From Desulforapulum autotrophicum HRM2 (GTDB taxonomy: Bacteria > Desulfobacterota > Desulfobacteria > Desulfobacterales > Desulfobacteraceae): a DNA stretch of 64,000 bases. Positions 34,650 to 42,609 of this stretch are shown piece after piece. The position numbers were made by a program, and so were the translations under genes. Numbering within the stretch: the stretch's first letter is position 1; each line of letters opens with the position of its first letter. The DNA lies in the NCBI RefSeq assembly GCF_000020365.1, contig NC_012108.1:1426001-1490000 (forward strand), read 5' to 3'. The notes beneath the pieces were generated by a model. That model had not been told where the DNA came from and did not search any database. It saw only the letters and a list, made by a program, of their open reading frames with translations.

Positions 34650-35612
34650 TTAAAAATTATCGGGATAGTGGCAGGCCACAAGTTTCTCCGATTTGAGCCG
34701 GAGTTCTGGCCGGGTCTGCCTGCATAGGTCCTGGCATTTGATACATCGGGGATGGAAGGTGCAGCCTGAAGGCGGGTCAATGGGGTTGGGATATTCAATT
34801 CCCAGATGAAGATCTGGCAGCCCCATACCTGGATCCGGGGTGAGCACCGACCCTAAAAGTGCCTGGGTATAGGGGTGGCAGGGGCTGGCAAATATGGTCC
34901 GGGCCTCTCCCTGCTCCACGATCCGTCCAAGATACATGACAGCCACGTGGGAGGCGATGTGCTCGACCACGGCCAGGTCGTGGCTGATGAACAGGTAGGT
35001 TAGATCCAGCTCTGTTCTCAATTCCATGAGCATGTTCAGGATCTGGGCCTGGACCGATACATCCAGGGCTGAAGTAGGTTCGTCACAAAGTACCACATCG
35101 GGCCGCATGATCAAAGCCCTTGCCACGGCCACCCGCTGGCGTTGGCCCCCGGACAGCTGGTTGGGATAATTATGTTTGAGCCTTGGCTGCAGTCCGACAA
35201 TTTCCATGATCTCGTCCACCTTTTGTTCGAGGTCTTGTTTACCGTTGGTCAGGCCCTGGGCCCTCAGGGGAAGGGAGATGATTTTGGCAATGGATTTTCT
35301 CGGGTTCAACGAAGAGTATGGGTCCTGGAAAACGGGCTGGATGATCCGGGCGATTTGCTTCTGGGGCATGACCGAGACATCTTTGCCGGCGATGAAAAGC
35401 TTGCCTGTGGTGGGGCGTTCCAGGCCCAGAATCATTTTGGCGATGGTGGTCTTTCCGCAGCCCGATTCTCCCACAAGTCCCAGGATGGAGCCCTTGGGAA
35501 TGGACAGGCTCACCCCGTTCACGGCCTTGAGGTCTTTTTTGCCCTTGAACATGCCAGCGTTGACCCTGTATGTTTTGGTTATGTCTTCGGTTTTTAATGC
35601 AGGTTCAGCCAT
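34650..35612 (-). CDS. dppF: dipeptide/oligopeptide ABC transporter ATPase, DppF-type
   Basis: A 320-aa ABC ATPase. Walker A GESGCGKTT, signature LSGGQRQRVAVARAL, Walker B DVVLCDEPTSALD and the C-terminal oligopeptide-type extension with CTFHPRCIKCQDLC (cysteines of the Opp/Dpp iron-sulfur or zinc motif) are visible. It pairs with DppD to drive the permease. The start overlaps the dppD stop by one base (TAATG). The substrate is probably a peptide, inferred from the flanking M20 enzymes. Confidence 0.92.
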   Translation of the reverse strand: MAEPALKTEDITKTYRVNAGMFKGKKDLKAVNGVSLSIPKGSILGLVGESGCGKTTIAKMILGLERPTTGKLFIAGKDVSVMPQKQIARIIQPVFQDPYSSLNPRKSIAKIISLPLRAQGLTNGKQDLEQKVDEIMEIVGLQPRLKHNYPNQLSGGQRQRVAVARALIMRPDVVLCDEPTSALDVSVQAQILNMLMELRTELDLTYLFISHDLAVVEHIASHVAVMYLGRIVEQGEARTIFASPCHPYTQALLGSVLTPDPGMGLPDLHLGIEYPNPIDPPSGCTFHPRCIKCQDLCRQTRPELRLKSEKLVACHYPDNF

Positions 35613-36628
35613 TATTTCCCCTCCGTTTGGGCCGGTCCGACCGGTTGCTTGTCCATGTCTACTCCGGGGTTGACGCAGGTAAATGCCTGGGTGGAGGAGA
35701 GAACGGTCTGTTCAAGGTACGGGCGGGCACAGGCCTCAATTGCCCGGTTGCACCGGTTTCTGAACGAGCAGCCCCACAGGTCGCCGATGGGGGTGGGTAC
35801 CATTCCCGGTATGGAACCCAGTTTCTCGCCGGGCAGGGTTTTTCCTGGCACCGGGATACAGTCCATGAGTCCCCGGGTGTAGGGGTGGACCGGGTGGGTA
35901 AAAATCTCGTCGATGGTGCCGGTTTCCACGATCTGGCCGCAGTACATGATGGCCACATTATCCGCCACCCGGGCCACCACCCCTAAGTCATGGGTGATCA
36001 GGATCATGCCCATGTTGAATTCCTTCTGGATGGCGGCCAGCAGCGCCATGATCTGGGCCTGGATGGTGACGTCCAGGGCCGTAGTGGGTTCGTCGGCAAT
36101 GATCAGGGACGGTCCGCACATCAGCCCCATGGCAATCATAATCCGCTGGCGAAGCCCCCCTGACAGCTGATGGGGGTATTGCTTGAGCCTTGAGGCGGAT
36201 CCGGTGATGCCTACCTTTTCAAGCAGGAACACGGCCCGGTCCCGGGCCTCTTTTCTTGAGGCATTCTGGTGTTCGGTAAGGGCCTCGGTGAGCTGGTCGC
36301 CGATGGTGTAGCAGGGGTCCAGTGAGGTCATGGGCTCCTGGAAGATCATGGCCATGTGGGATCCACGGATGGCTGCCATCTGGGATTCCTTGAGATCCAG
36401 AAGGTCTTTGCCTTCAAACTCAATTTTATCAGCCGTGCACCGGGCCGACGGGGGGAGCAGGCCCATGATGGCCATGGCAGTCATGGATTTGCCGCAACCC
36501 GATTCTCCAACCAGGCTCAGGGTTTTTCCTTTCTCCAGCTTGAACGAGACATGGCGCACAGCATGGAGGTCGCCGGCAGGCAGTTCCAGGTCAACGTTGA
36601 GATTTTTTACTTCCAGCAGAGGTGTCAT
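35612..36628 (-). CDS. dppD: dipeptide/oligopeptide ABC transporter ATPase, DppD-type
   Basis: A 338-aa ABC ATPase with Walker A GESGCGKSM, signature LSGGLRQRIMIAMGL, Walker B SLIIADEPTTALD, and the C-terminal CSFRNRCNRAIEAC motif typical of DppD/OppD. The start at 36628 has GGAGGG 6 bases upstream and a 4-base overlap with dppC; a longer frame upstream falls inside dppC. It forms the ATPase heterodimer with DppF. Confidence 0.92.
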   Translation of the reverse strand: MTPLLEVKNLNVDLELPAGDLHAVRHVSFKLEKGKTLSLVGESGCGKSMTAMAIMGLLPPSARCTADKIEFEGKDLLDLKESQMAAIRGSHMAMIFQEPMTSLDPCYTIGDQLTEALTEHQNASRKEARDRAVFLLEKVGITGSASRLKQYPHQLSGGLRQRIMIAMGLMCGPSLIIADEPTTALDVTIQAQIMALLAAIQKEFNMGMILITHDLGVVARVADNVAIMYCGQIVETGTIDEIFTHPVHPYTRGLMDCIPVPGKTLPGEKLGSIPGMVPTPIGDLWGCSFRNRCNRAIEACARPYLEQTVLSSTQAFTCVNPGVDMDKQPVGPAQTEGK

Positions 36629-37554
36629 GAGCGTCCCTCCGGGGATGTGACATCCCTTAATCCATCGCCAAAGAGGTTCATGCCCAACACCATGAAAAAC
36701 AGGGCCACACCCGGGATGGTCACCAGATAGGGGCTGAACAGCATCATGTCTTTGCCTTCTGATATCATAAGTCCCCAAGAGGGGGTGGGGGGTTGGACGC
36801 CCATGCCCAGGAAAGACAGGGCCGCTTCCAGCAGGATGGCACGGCCGATTTCAAGTGTGGCCACAATAACAATTGAGTTGAGCAGATTGGGCATGATTTC
36901 CCGGATCAGAAGCCAGGGTACCGAGCACCCGGCAGCCCTGGCTGCCTGGACATAGTCCATGGACCGGATCTGCTGGGTGGTGGCCCGCATGACAACGGCA
37001 AACCGGTCCCAGATCAGGCAGCCCAGGACCATGATGACCACGGTCATGGACCCCCCGATCAGGGCCACCACGGCCACTGCCACCAGCACCGCCGGAAGGG
37101 CCAGGCGGACCGTGATGATAAAACTGACGATCATGTCAATTGTCCCCCCAAAGTAGCCTGCGGCAAGCCCCAGGGAAATCCCGATGACAGCGGCAATTGA
37201 CATGCAGGCGAGACCGATGAGAATGGAGATTCTGGCCCCGTAGACCAGGCGGCAAAGGTATTCCCGGCCCATGGAATCCGTGCCCAGGGGATGGTCCCAG
37301 GTGCCCCGTTCTGCCCAGACCGGGGGGATCATTCGCTGGGACAGGTTCTGCTCATAGGGGTCATGGTGTGAAATATAGGGGGCAAACAGGGCTGCTGCAA
37401 ATACCGTGAGGATCATGAGGCCGCCGATGATAAAACCCTTGTGCGTGGTCATTCTCTGCCGCATGATCTGGCCCGGGGAGGGAAAGATCACATCCAGGCC
37501 GAGCCCCTTGTTGAAGTCTGGCCCGGGAAGGGCTTGGGTGCGTACTGCTGTCAT
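36625..37554 (-). CDS. dppC: dipeptide ABC transporter permease, DppC-type
   Basis: A 309-aa inner-membrane permease. N-terminal OppC-type helix (GFIIGGLMILTVFAALFAPYI), the HPLGTDSMGREYLCRLVYGARIS entry segment and the EAA loop (YVQAARAAGCSVPWLLIREIMPN) are seen. It pairs with DppB. The ATG at 37554 has AGGAG upstream, spanning the dppB stop, so translation is coupled. Confidence 0.92.
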   Translation of the reverse strand: MTAVRTQALPGPDFNKGLGLDVIFPSPGQIMRQRMTTHKGFIIGGLMILTVFAAALFAPYISHHDPYEQNLSQRMIPPVWAERGTWDHPLGTDSMGREYLCRLVYGARISILIGLACMSIAAVIGISLGLAAGYFGGTIDMIVSFIITVRLALPAVLVAVAVVALIGGSMTVVIMVLGCLIWDRFAVVMRATTQQIRSMDYVQAARAAGCSVPWLLIREIMPNLLNSIVIVATLEIGRAILLEAALSFLGMGVQPPTPSWGLMISEGKDMMLFSPYLVTIPGVALFFMVLGMNLFGDGLRDVTSPEGRS

Positions 37555-37557
37555 GGT

Positions 37558-38475
37558 TTAATTGCTCCTGATTCTGGGATCTAAAAATGCGTTGAGCAGA
37601 TCCCCCAGAAAGGTAAGAAAAATATAGGTGGTGGAAAGAAAAAGAACAATGGCCTGGACCACGGGCAGGTCAGACCGGGCAATGGATACCCATGCCAGGT
37701 TGCCCAGGCCGTTGAGGGCAAAGATCGACTCAATGACAATGGAGCCGCCAAGCATGAACCCCAGCTGAACCGCTGCCAGGGCCACCACGGGTATGATGGC
37801 GTTCCTCAGGGCGTGCTTGAATAAAATTTTGGGCCATTTCAGCCCCTTGGCCCGGGCGGTCCGGATATGGTCAGAGGCCAGGACCTCCAGCATGCCGGAC
37901 CGGACCAGGCGCATGATGGCAGGGGTTGCATAGTACCCCAGGGCAATGGTGGGCAGGACAAAGTGTTGCCAGGTGTCGGAACCGGAAATGGGGAGCCATC
38001 GCAGCTTTACCCCGAAAAAGATGATCAGGATCAGGCCGAACCAGAACGAAGGCATGGCCTGGCCCATGACCGATATGGTCAGGGCAATGCGGTCGATCCA
38101 GGTGTTGGGTCGGGTGGCTGCCAGTATGCCCAAAGGGACTGACAACACCAGGGCAAAGGTCAGGGAGCACAGGCCCAGGATCAGGGTGACGCCCATGCGC
38201 TCCTTGAGCATATGGGATACGGGCTGGTTCAGGTAGGGGGATTTGCCGAAATCCCCCTGGATCGCCCGGCCGGCCCACTCAAAGTACTGGATGATAATGG
38301 GTCGGTCAAATCCGTATTCGGCCCGGACAAACTCAATTTCTTCATTGCTGGCCCCTTCCCCTGCCAGGGAGATGGCCGGATCTCCTGACACCCGCAGCAG
38401 CATGAAGCTGATCAGGGAAACGGTGACGGTCACCAGCAGGGCAAGGCCCAGGCGTTTTAATGTGTAAATGAGCAT
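37558..38475 (-). CDS. dppB: dipeptide ABC transporter permease, DppB-type
   Basis: A 305-aa permease with about six helices; LALLVTVTVSLISFMLLRVSGDP at the N-terminus, the FDRPIIIQYFEW segment and the EAA loop (HIRTARAKGLKWPKILFKHALRNAIIP) fit DppB. I chose the ATG at 38475; a TTG 12 bases upstream is possible. It follows dppA after an 81-base gap with a strong hairpin. Confidence 0.9.
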   Translation of the reverse strand: MLIYTLKRLGLALLVTVTVSLISFMLLRVSGDPAISLAGEGASNEEIEFVRAEYGFDRPIIIQYFEWAGRAIQGDFGKSPYLNQPVSHMLKERMGVTLILGLCSLTFALVLSVPLGILAATRPNTWIDRIALTISVMGQAMPSFWFGLILIIFFGVKLRWLPISGSDTWQHFVLPTIALGYYATPAIMRLVRSGMLEVLASDHIRTARAKGLKWPKILFKHALRNAIIPVVALAAVQLGFMLGGSIVIESIFALNGLGNLAWVSIARSDLPVVQAIVLFLSTTYIFLTFLGDLLNAFLDPRIRSN

Positions 38476-38504
38476 AGTTAAATCCAATTGATTGAAAAAT
38501 ATAG

Positions 38505-38538
38505 ACGGGGAAAAAGGGATGAACCTTTGTTTCCCCGT
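38505..38538 (-). other. intercistronic hairpin between dppA and dppB
   Basis: On the transcript, ACGGGGAAA (38538-38530) pairs with TTTCCCCGT (38513-38505) across a 16-base loop, followed by CTATATTTTTC. It lies between the binding-protein and permease genes, where such structures often protect or partly terminate the upstream mRNA so that the binding protein is made in excess. Confidence 0.6.
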
Positions 38539-38556
38539 TCTTTGGTTATGGCAGCA

Positions 38557-40101
38557 TTATTTCCATTTGGACTGGAAGAACCTGGGTACGGCATCGGGAT
38601 AGGGGGTGAAATCAAGGTCCTTTGAATAGCAGTTGTTGGACACATAGGTGAACATGGGGCACCAGTAGGCCTGGTCTGCGATGCGTTTCAGGGCTTCGGC
38701 GTAGACCGCTTTTCGGCGGGCCTCGTCAATGGAGGTATCCCCTTCAACGAGCAGATCCCGCACCACAGAATCCCGGGACGTGTCATCGGCCTCAAATTCA
38801 AAATAATGGGAGGTGATGGCGGAGATGTCGTTGATGGAATAGGAACCCCAGGTGAGGAACTGCATCTGAATTTTGCCGGCCCGGGCTTTTTCCCTCAGGG
38901 CGGAGTACTTCATCATCATGAGTTTGGCCTTGATGCCCACGGCGGCAAGGTCGCCCACCATGGCTTCGGCAAAGGGACGGTCCCGGTATCCGTAGAGAAC
39001 AGTTTCAAATCCGTCGGGAAAACCGGCCTTGGCCAGGAGTTCCTTGGCCTTGCCAGGGTTGTACTCGTAGGTTTTCAGGTCCTGTTCACATCCGAACTGG
39101 GAGGGAAAGCAGGCAGAATAAATGGCCCGGGACTGACCGCCTATAAGGTTTTTGGCAATGGCTTCCCGATTGATGGCATGGTTGATGGCCTGGCGGACTT
39201 CCAGTTTGGCAAAGGGGTTGTCCATGTTGTGTTCCTTGCCGGACCGGTCAGCTGCGTCAAACTGGAGAAAACCGATGCGCATGGTTTCTGCCGGGGTCAC
39301 CACCAGGTCTGGATTGGATTTGAGCATCTCGGCCTGGTCCGGGGGCACCAGGTAAATCCAGTCAAGGGCCCCGGTCATGAGTTCACCCATCTGGGTGTTG
39401 ATCTCGGGCAGGGTCCGCCATACGATTTTGCCGATGGTGGGCTGTCCCTTGGGACTGTCCTTGAAATAATCTTCATTTTTGACCATCACGATCTTTTTGC
39501 CCGGCACCACCTCAATGATCTTGTAGGGGCCGCTGCCAATGGGGGCCATGCCAAATCCGTTGGGGCCGACCTTTTCATAATAGGCCTTGGGATAGATGGG
39601 GTTGGCGCCGGACAGGAACTCAAATGCCGCAGGAAAGGGCTGTTTGAGAATGATTTTCACCTCGTATGGGCCGGTTTTCTCCACATGGTCAATCCAGGAG
39701 GAGTAGCGCTGGGTTTTGACCTTGTTGTCCGGGTTGGCGGCAAAGTTCAGGGTGTATGCCACGTCTTCGGCAGTCAGTTCCTGGCCGTTGTGGAAACGTA
39801 TTCCCTTGCGGACCTTGATGTCAAGCTCCGTGGGTGTATTCCACTTAAATGTTTCAGCAACCAGTCCCTTGTACTCGTAGGTGACAGGATCCCGGTATAA
39901 AAGATTGTCATAGGCGTGGCGGGCGATAATAACGCCTTCCCGGGCCGTGTTGAAATAACGGTCAAGGTTTTCAAGCTCCTTGCTAAAGGCAATGTTCAGG
40001 GTGTCATCTTTTTTCCCAGCCTGGGCATCGGTCATGGATCCAATGCCCAGGGCCAGGGTCAGCAATGTGACGGCAAGGCATTTACCAACAATTTTTTTCA
40101 T
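38557..40101 (-). CDS. dppA: peptide ABC transporter substrate-binding protein, family 5
   Basis: A 514-aa periplasmic binding protein with a signal peptide (basic start, hydrophobic core, cleavage near DAQAGKKDD at about residue 29). Family 5 (OppA/DppA) features include LTAEDVAYTLNFA, the IGSGPYKI core near residue 192 and RQAINHAINREAIAKNL. No lipobox cysteine, so it is likely soluble in the periplasm. The ATG has AGGAGCGC upstream. The substrate is inferred to be peptides or N-acylated amino acids from the neighbouring hydrolases. A gap of 79 bases separates it from the upstream amidohydrolase. Confidence 0.92.
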   Translation of the reverse strand: MKKIVGKCLAVTLLTLALGIGSMTDAQAGKKDDTLNIAFSKELENLDRYFNTAREGVIIARHAYDNLLYRDPVTYEYKGLVAETFKWNTPTELDIKVRKGIRFHNGQELTAEDVAYTLNFAANPDNKVKTQRYSSWIDHVEKTGPYEVKIILKQPFPAAFEFLSGANPIYPKAYYEKVGPNGFGMAPIGSGPYKIIEVVPGKKIVMVKNEDYFKDSPKGQPTIGKIVWRTLPEINTQMGELMTGALDWIYLVPPDQAEMLKSNPDLVVTPAETMRIGFLQFDAADRSGKEHNMDNPFAKLEVRQAINHAINREAIAKNLIGGQSRAIYSACFPSQFGCEQDLKTYEYNPGKAKELLAKAGFPDGFETVLYGYRDRPFAEAMVGDLAAVGIKAKLMMMKYSALREKARAGKIQMQFLTWGSYSINDISAITSHYFEFEADDTSRDSVVRDLLVEGDTSIDEARRKAVYAEALKRIADQAYWCPMFTYVSNNCYSKDLDFTPYPDAVPRFFQSKWK

Positions 40102-40180
40102 CTAAGCGCTCCTAAAAGTTTAAGGGTTTATGGATATCTGTTGATATATCAGGTCCGGATCTCTTGGCCGGCTGTCTGCT

Positions 40181-41377
40181 TTATTCGAGTTTAAAGTACG
40201 CCTTGACTGCGGCGAGCATGGTATCTACCCCCACGGCCAGTGCATCCTTGTGGAGATCAAATTTCGGGGAATGGAGGGGGTGGATAATCCCGTCGTTTTC
40301 ACAGGCACACCCGAACCGCATCATGGCGCCGGGGCATTTCTGGGTGAAATAATAAAAATCTTCACTTCCCATGATAAAGGGAAGTACATGGACGTTTTCT
40401 TTGCCCACCACCTGCCAGGCTGCCACTTTAAGATCATTGCAGACGTCAGGATCATTGAGGCCCAGGGGAGCGCCTTCCTTGAAAACCAGGTTACAATGTG
40501 CATTGAATACAGTCCCAACGCCTGCTGCCAGGTCTGTTAATGCCTGTTTGAGTTTGTTCTCAATTTCCAGGTTATGGGTGCGTATACTTCCCGCAAGCAT
40601 TGCAATTTCAGGGATCACGTTTCCTGCCTGGCCGGAATTAAAGCTGCCCACGCTGATCACGGCAGACTGGGATGGGGGAACCTGGCGCTGGATCAGGCCA
40701 TCAAGGCCCGACACAAAGGCGGCTCCCACGGTAATAGGGTTGATGCCCATGTGGGGCCGGGCACCGTGGGCTCCCTTTCCCTGAACCTTCAATGTGAAGG
40801 AAAGGGAAGCAGCGTGTCCCAGGCGGCTGAACACGGCGACCTGGCCTACGGGAAAATTGGGGTCCATATGGCCGGCAATGATCCGGTTCACTTTTGGATT
40901 GTCCAGGACCCCCTGGTTGATCATGTTCAAAGCACCCCCCAGTTTTTCTTCCGAGGGCTGGAAAATCAGCTTGACACTGCCGTTGATCTGCTGGTCCAGG
41001 CCGGTGTCCTTTAATTTTCGGGCAAGGCCAAGAACAATGGCCGTGTTGGCATCGTGGCCACAGGCATGCATGGCACCGGGGATTGTTGACCCATGGGGTC
41101 TTCCGCCCACCTCGTCCAGGGGCAGGGCATCGATGTCGGCCCGGATGGCCAGGCATGGCCCGGGTGCTTTTCCACGGATCAGGCCCACGGCACCGGTTAT
41201 ATCATCAAAAATCGTCGCCTGGATGCCCAGATCCGTGAGAATTTTTCGTATCTTTTGGGTGGTCCGGATTTCCTGACCGGACAATTCCGGGTGGCGGTGA
41301 AAATCGGTTCTGATATCTGCCACCCACTGTCTGAATACCTCTGTTTCATCCGGGGTCTGGCCCGTTGGTTTTTTCAT
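40181..41377 (-). CDS. M20 family amidohydrolase (hippurate hydrolase/N-acyl amino acid hydrolase-like)
   Basis: A 398-aa M20D metal-dependent amidohydrolase. Motifs: FHRHPELSGQE near residue 31, IRADIDALPL, MHACGHDANTAIVLGLA (metal ligands), FQPSEEKLGGA (catalytic Glu pair), AGHMDPNFPVG and GSEDFYYF near the C-terminus. Members split N-acyl amino acids, hippurate or amino-acid conjugates in the cytoplasm. The ATG has AAGGATAG upstream. It is 15 bases after iclR and 79 bases before dppA. Confidence 0.9.
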   Translation of the reverse strand: MKKPTGQTPDETEVFRQWVADIRTDFHRHPELSGQEIRTTQKIRKILTDLGIQATIFDDITGAVGLIRGKAPGPCLAIRADIDALPLDEVGGRPHGSTIPGAMHACGHDANTAIVLGLARKLKDTGLDQQINGSVKLIFQPSEEKLGGALNMINQGVLDNPKVNRIIAGHMDPNFPVGQVAVFSRLGHAASLSFTLKVQGKGAHGARPHMGINPITVGAAFVSGLDGLIQRQVPPSQSAVISVGSFNSGQAGNVIPEIAMLAGSIRTHNLEIENKLKQALTDLAAGVGTVFNAHCNLVFKEGAPLGLNDPDVCNDLKVAAWQVVGKENVHVLPFIMGSEDFYYFTQKCPGAMMRFGCACENDGIIHPLHSPKFDLHKDALAVGVDTMLAAVKAYFKLE

Positions 41378-41392
41378 TGTTCTATCCTTTGT

Positions 41393-42187
41393 CTAATCAG
41401 GGGGTTCAATGGCTGCGATTTCAGCGATGATGATTTCTGAATTCTTTCTGCACCGGTCCGGTGTCATCCTGGCGCAGATTCCTGCGGTGCTGATGGCTGC
41501 AACCACACAACCTGCCTTGTTGAAAATAGGCGCACCCACTCCAACGGCGTCCTGGGTGATCTTACAGGAGCTGTAGGTGTGTTTTCTATCCTGGCCCTGT
41601 TGAATCCATGTTCTGACCTCATCAACGTGGATGTTGTAATATTTCAAGTACCTGGGGCTATTGGCCTCAAGGATTGCTGCGCACTCGTGTTCGGGTAGAA
41701 AAGCCAGCAGGGCCTGGCCTGCCGCTCCCATTCCAAGGGGGTGTCTTTCCCCGATGTTATATCCCAGGACCTGAACCCTGGCAGATCCAAGTACCCGGTC
41801 AATGCAGACCCCGTCATATCCGGATCGAATCACAAGGTAGGTGGCATCCCCGGTCTGTTCGGTGATGCGCCTGACAGCCGTCTGGTACCTGTCCCGGATG
41901 GAACACAGCCGGGAGTCCTCTCCCATGGCGTAAAGCTCTGCCCCCATATGGTAGAGCTTGCTCACCGGGTCAAATGAGACAAAGTCCTCTTCAATGAGCA
42001 CAGACAGGATACGGTGAACGGTGGGTGGTGGAAGATCCACATGCCGGGCAATCTTTGACAGCCTGGCCCCGTCGTCATTGTATGTGGAAATTGAGCGCAG
42101 AATTGAAAGGGTCCGGCGGACGCTCTGGGCGCCGCCCTGGGGTCTGACGGTTTTTACTGGTTGTTCCAATGAATCGGTTTTTGTCAT
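41393..42187 (-). CDS. IclR family transcriptional regulator
   Basis: A 264-aa regulator: N-terminal winged helix-turn-helix (about residues 25-85; RRTLSILRSIS, LSKIARHVDLPPPTVHRILSVL) and C-terminal IclR ligand-binding domain (RYQTAVRRITEQTGDATYLV, HPLGMGAAGQALLAFL, VGVGAPIFNKAGCVVAAIS). It is the first gene of the dpp operon and probably controls it and itself through the palindromes upstream. The effector is unknown but may be a substrate or product of the M20 enzymes. Confidence 0.92.
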   Translation of the reverse strand: MTKTDSLEQPVKTVRPQGGAQSVRRTLSILRSISTYNDDGARLSKIARHVDLPPPTVHRILSVLIEEDFVSFDPVSKLYHMGAELYAMGEDSRLCSIRDRYQTAVRRITEQTGDATYLVIRSGYDGVCIDRVLGSARVQVLGYNIGERHPLGMGAAGQALLAFLPEHECAAILEANSPRYLKYYNIHVDEVRTWIQQGQDRKHTYSSCKITQDAVGVGAPIFNKAGCVVAAISTAGICARMTPDRCRKNSEIIIAEIAAIEPPD

Positions 42188-42217
42188 AATCTGGGGCCTT
42201 GACCTTGGGGATAAAAC

Positions 42218-42285
42218 ATTCCATATAGTGGAATTTAATATTCCACAATGTAAATATTGCTATCCGGGTATTAAGGTTTTGTCAA
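42218..42285 (-). promoter_or_regulatory. iclR-dpp operon promoter with overlapping IclR-type operators
   Basis: On the minus strand, TTGACA (42285-42280) and TAGCAA (42262-42257) are 17 bases apart; the -10 is weak. Just downstream lie two overlapping palindromes that share a half-site: ATTCCATATAGTGGAAT (42218-42234) and TGGAATTTAATATTCCA (42229-42245). The half-site TGGAAT/ATTCCA is the one known from IclR-family operators. Binding and autoregulation are inferred. Confidence 0.6.
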
Positions 42286-42551
42286 GGGCTTTAACTCTTT
42301 AGTAGAGGGTGTTTTGCCTGCCCGACGGTTTGTTTTCAAATCCTCTGGTCTGCTGTATCTGTCAGTGTCAGGTTCTGCATCTTCCGTACCAGGGTAAGCA
42401 GTTGTCTGCTGTCCTTTTTTTAAGTCATTTATTTTAATATGCTTTTGGAATGGGCAGGGCTTTTAATTGTATTTGAATCCAGAACAATCCATGGGTGTAA
42501 ATTCAAAAATGTAATTTTGCAGTTAAAAATAAAACGTTTTTGTAAAAAAAT

Positions 42552-42568
42552 ATTCCATATTATGGATT
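42552..42568. promoter_or_regulatory. second, distal IclR-type operator
   Basis: ATTCCATATTATGGATT is almost the same palindrome as the one at 42218-42234, with one mismatch in the right half. It lies 365 bases upstream of the iclR start and 42 bases after the 3' end of the MprF-like gene. The 306 bases between the two operator regions (42246-42551) show no gene. Confidence 0.5.
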
Positions 42569-42609
42569 GTTGACCAAGGGGTAGGGCGGAATGGATCACC
42601 TGGACCGGT

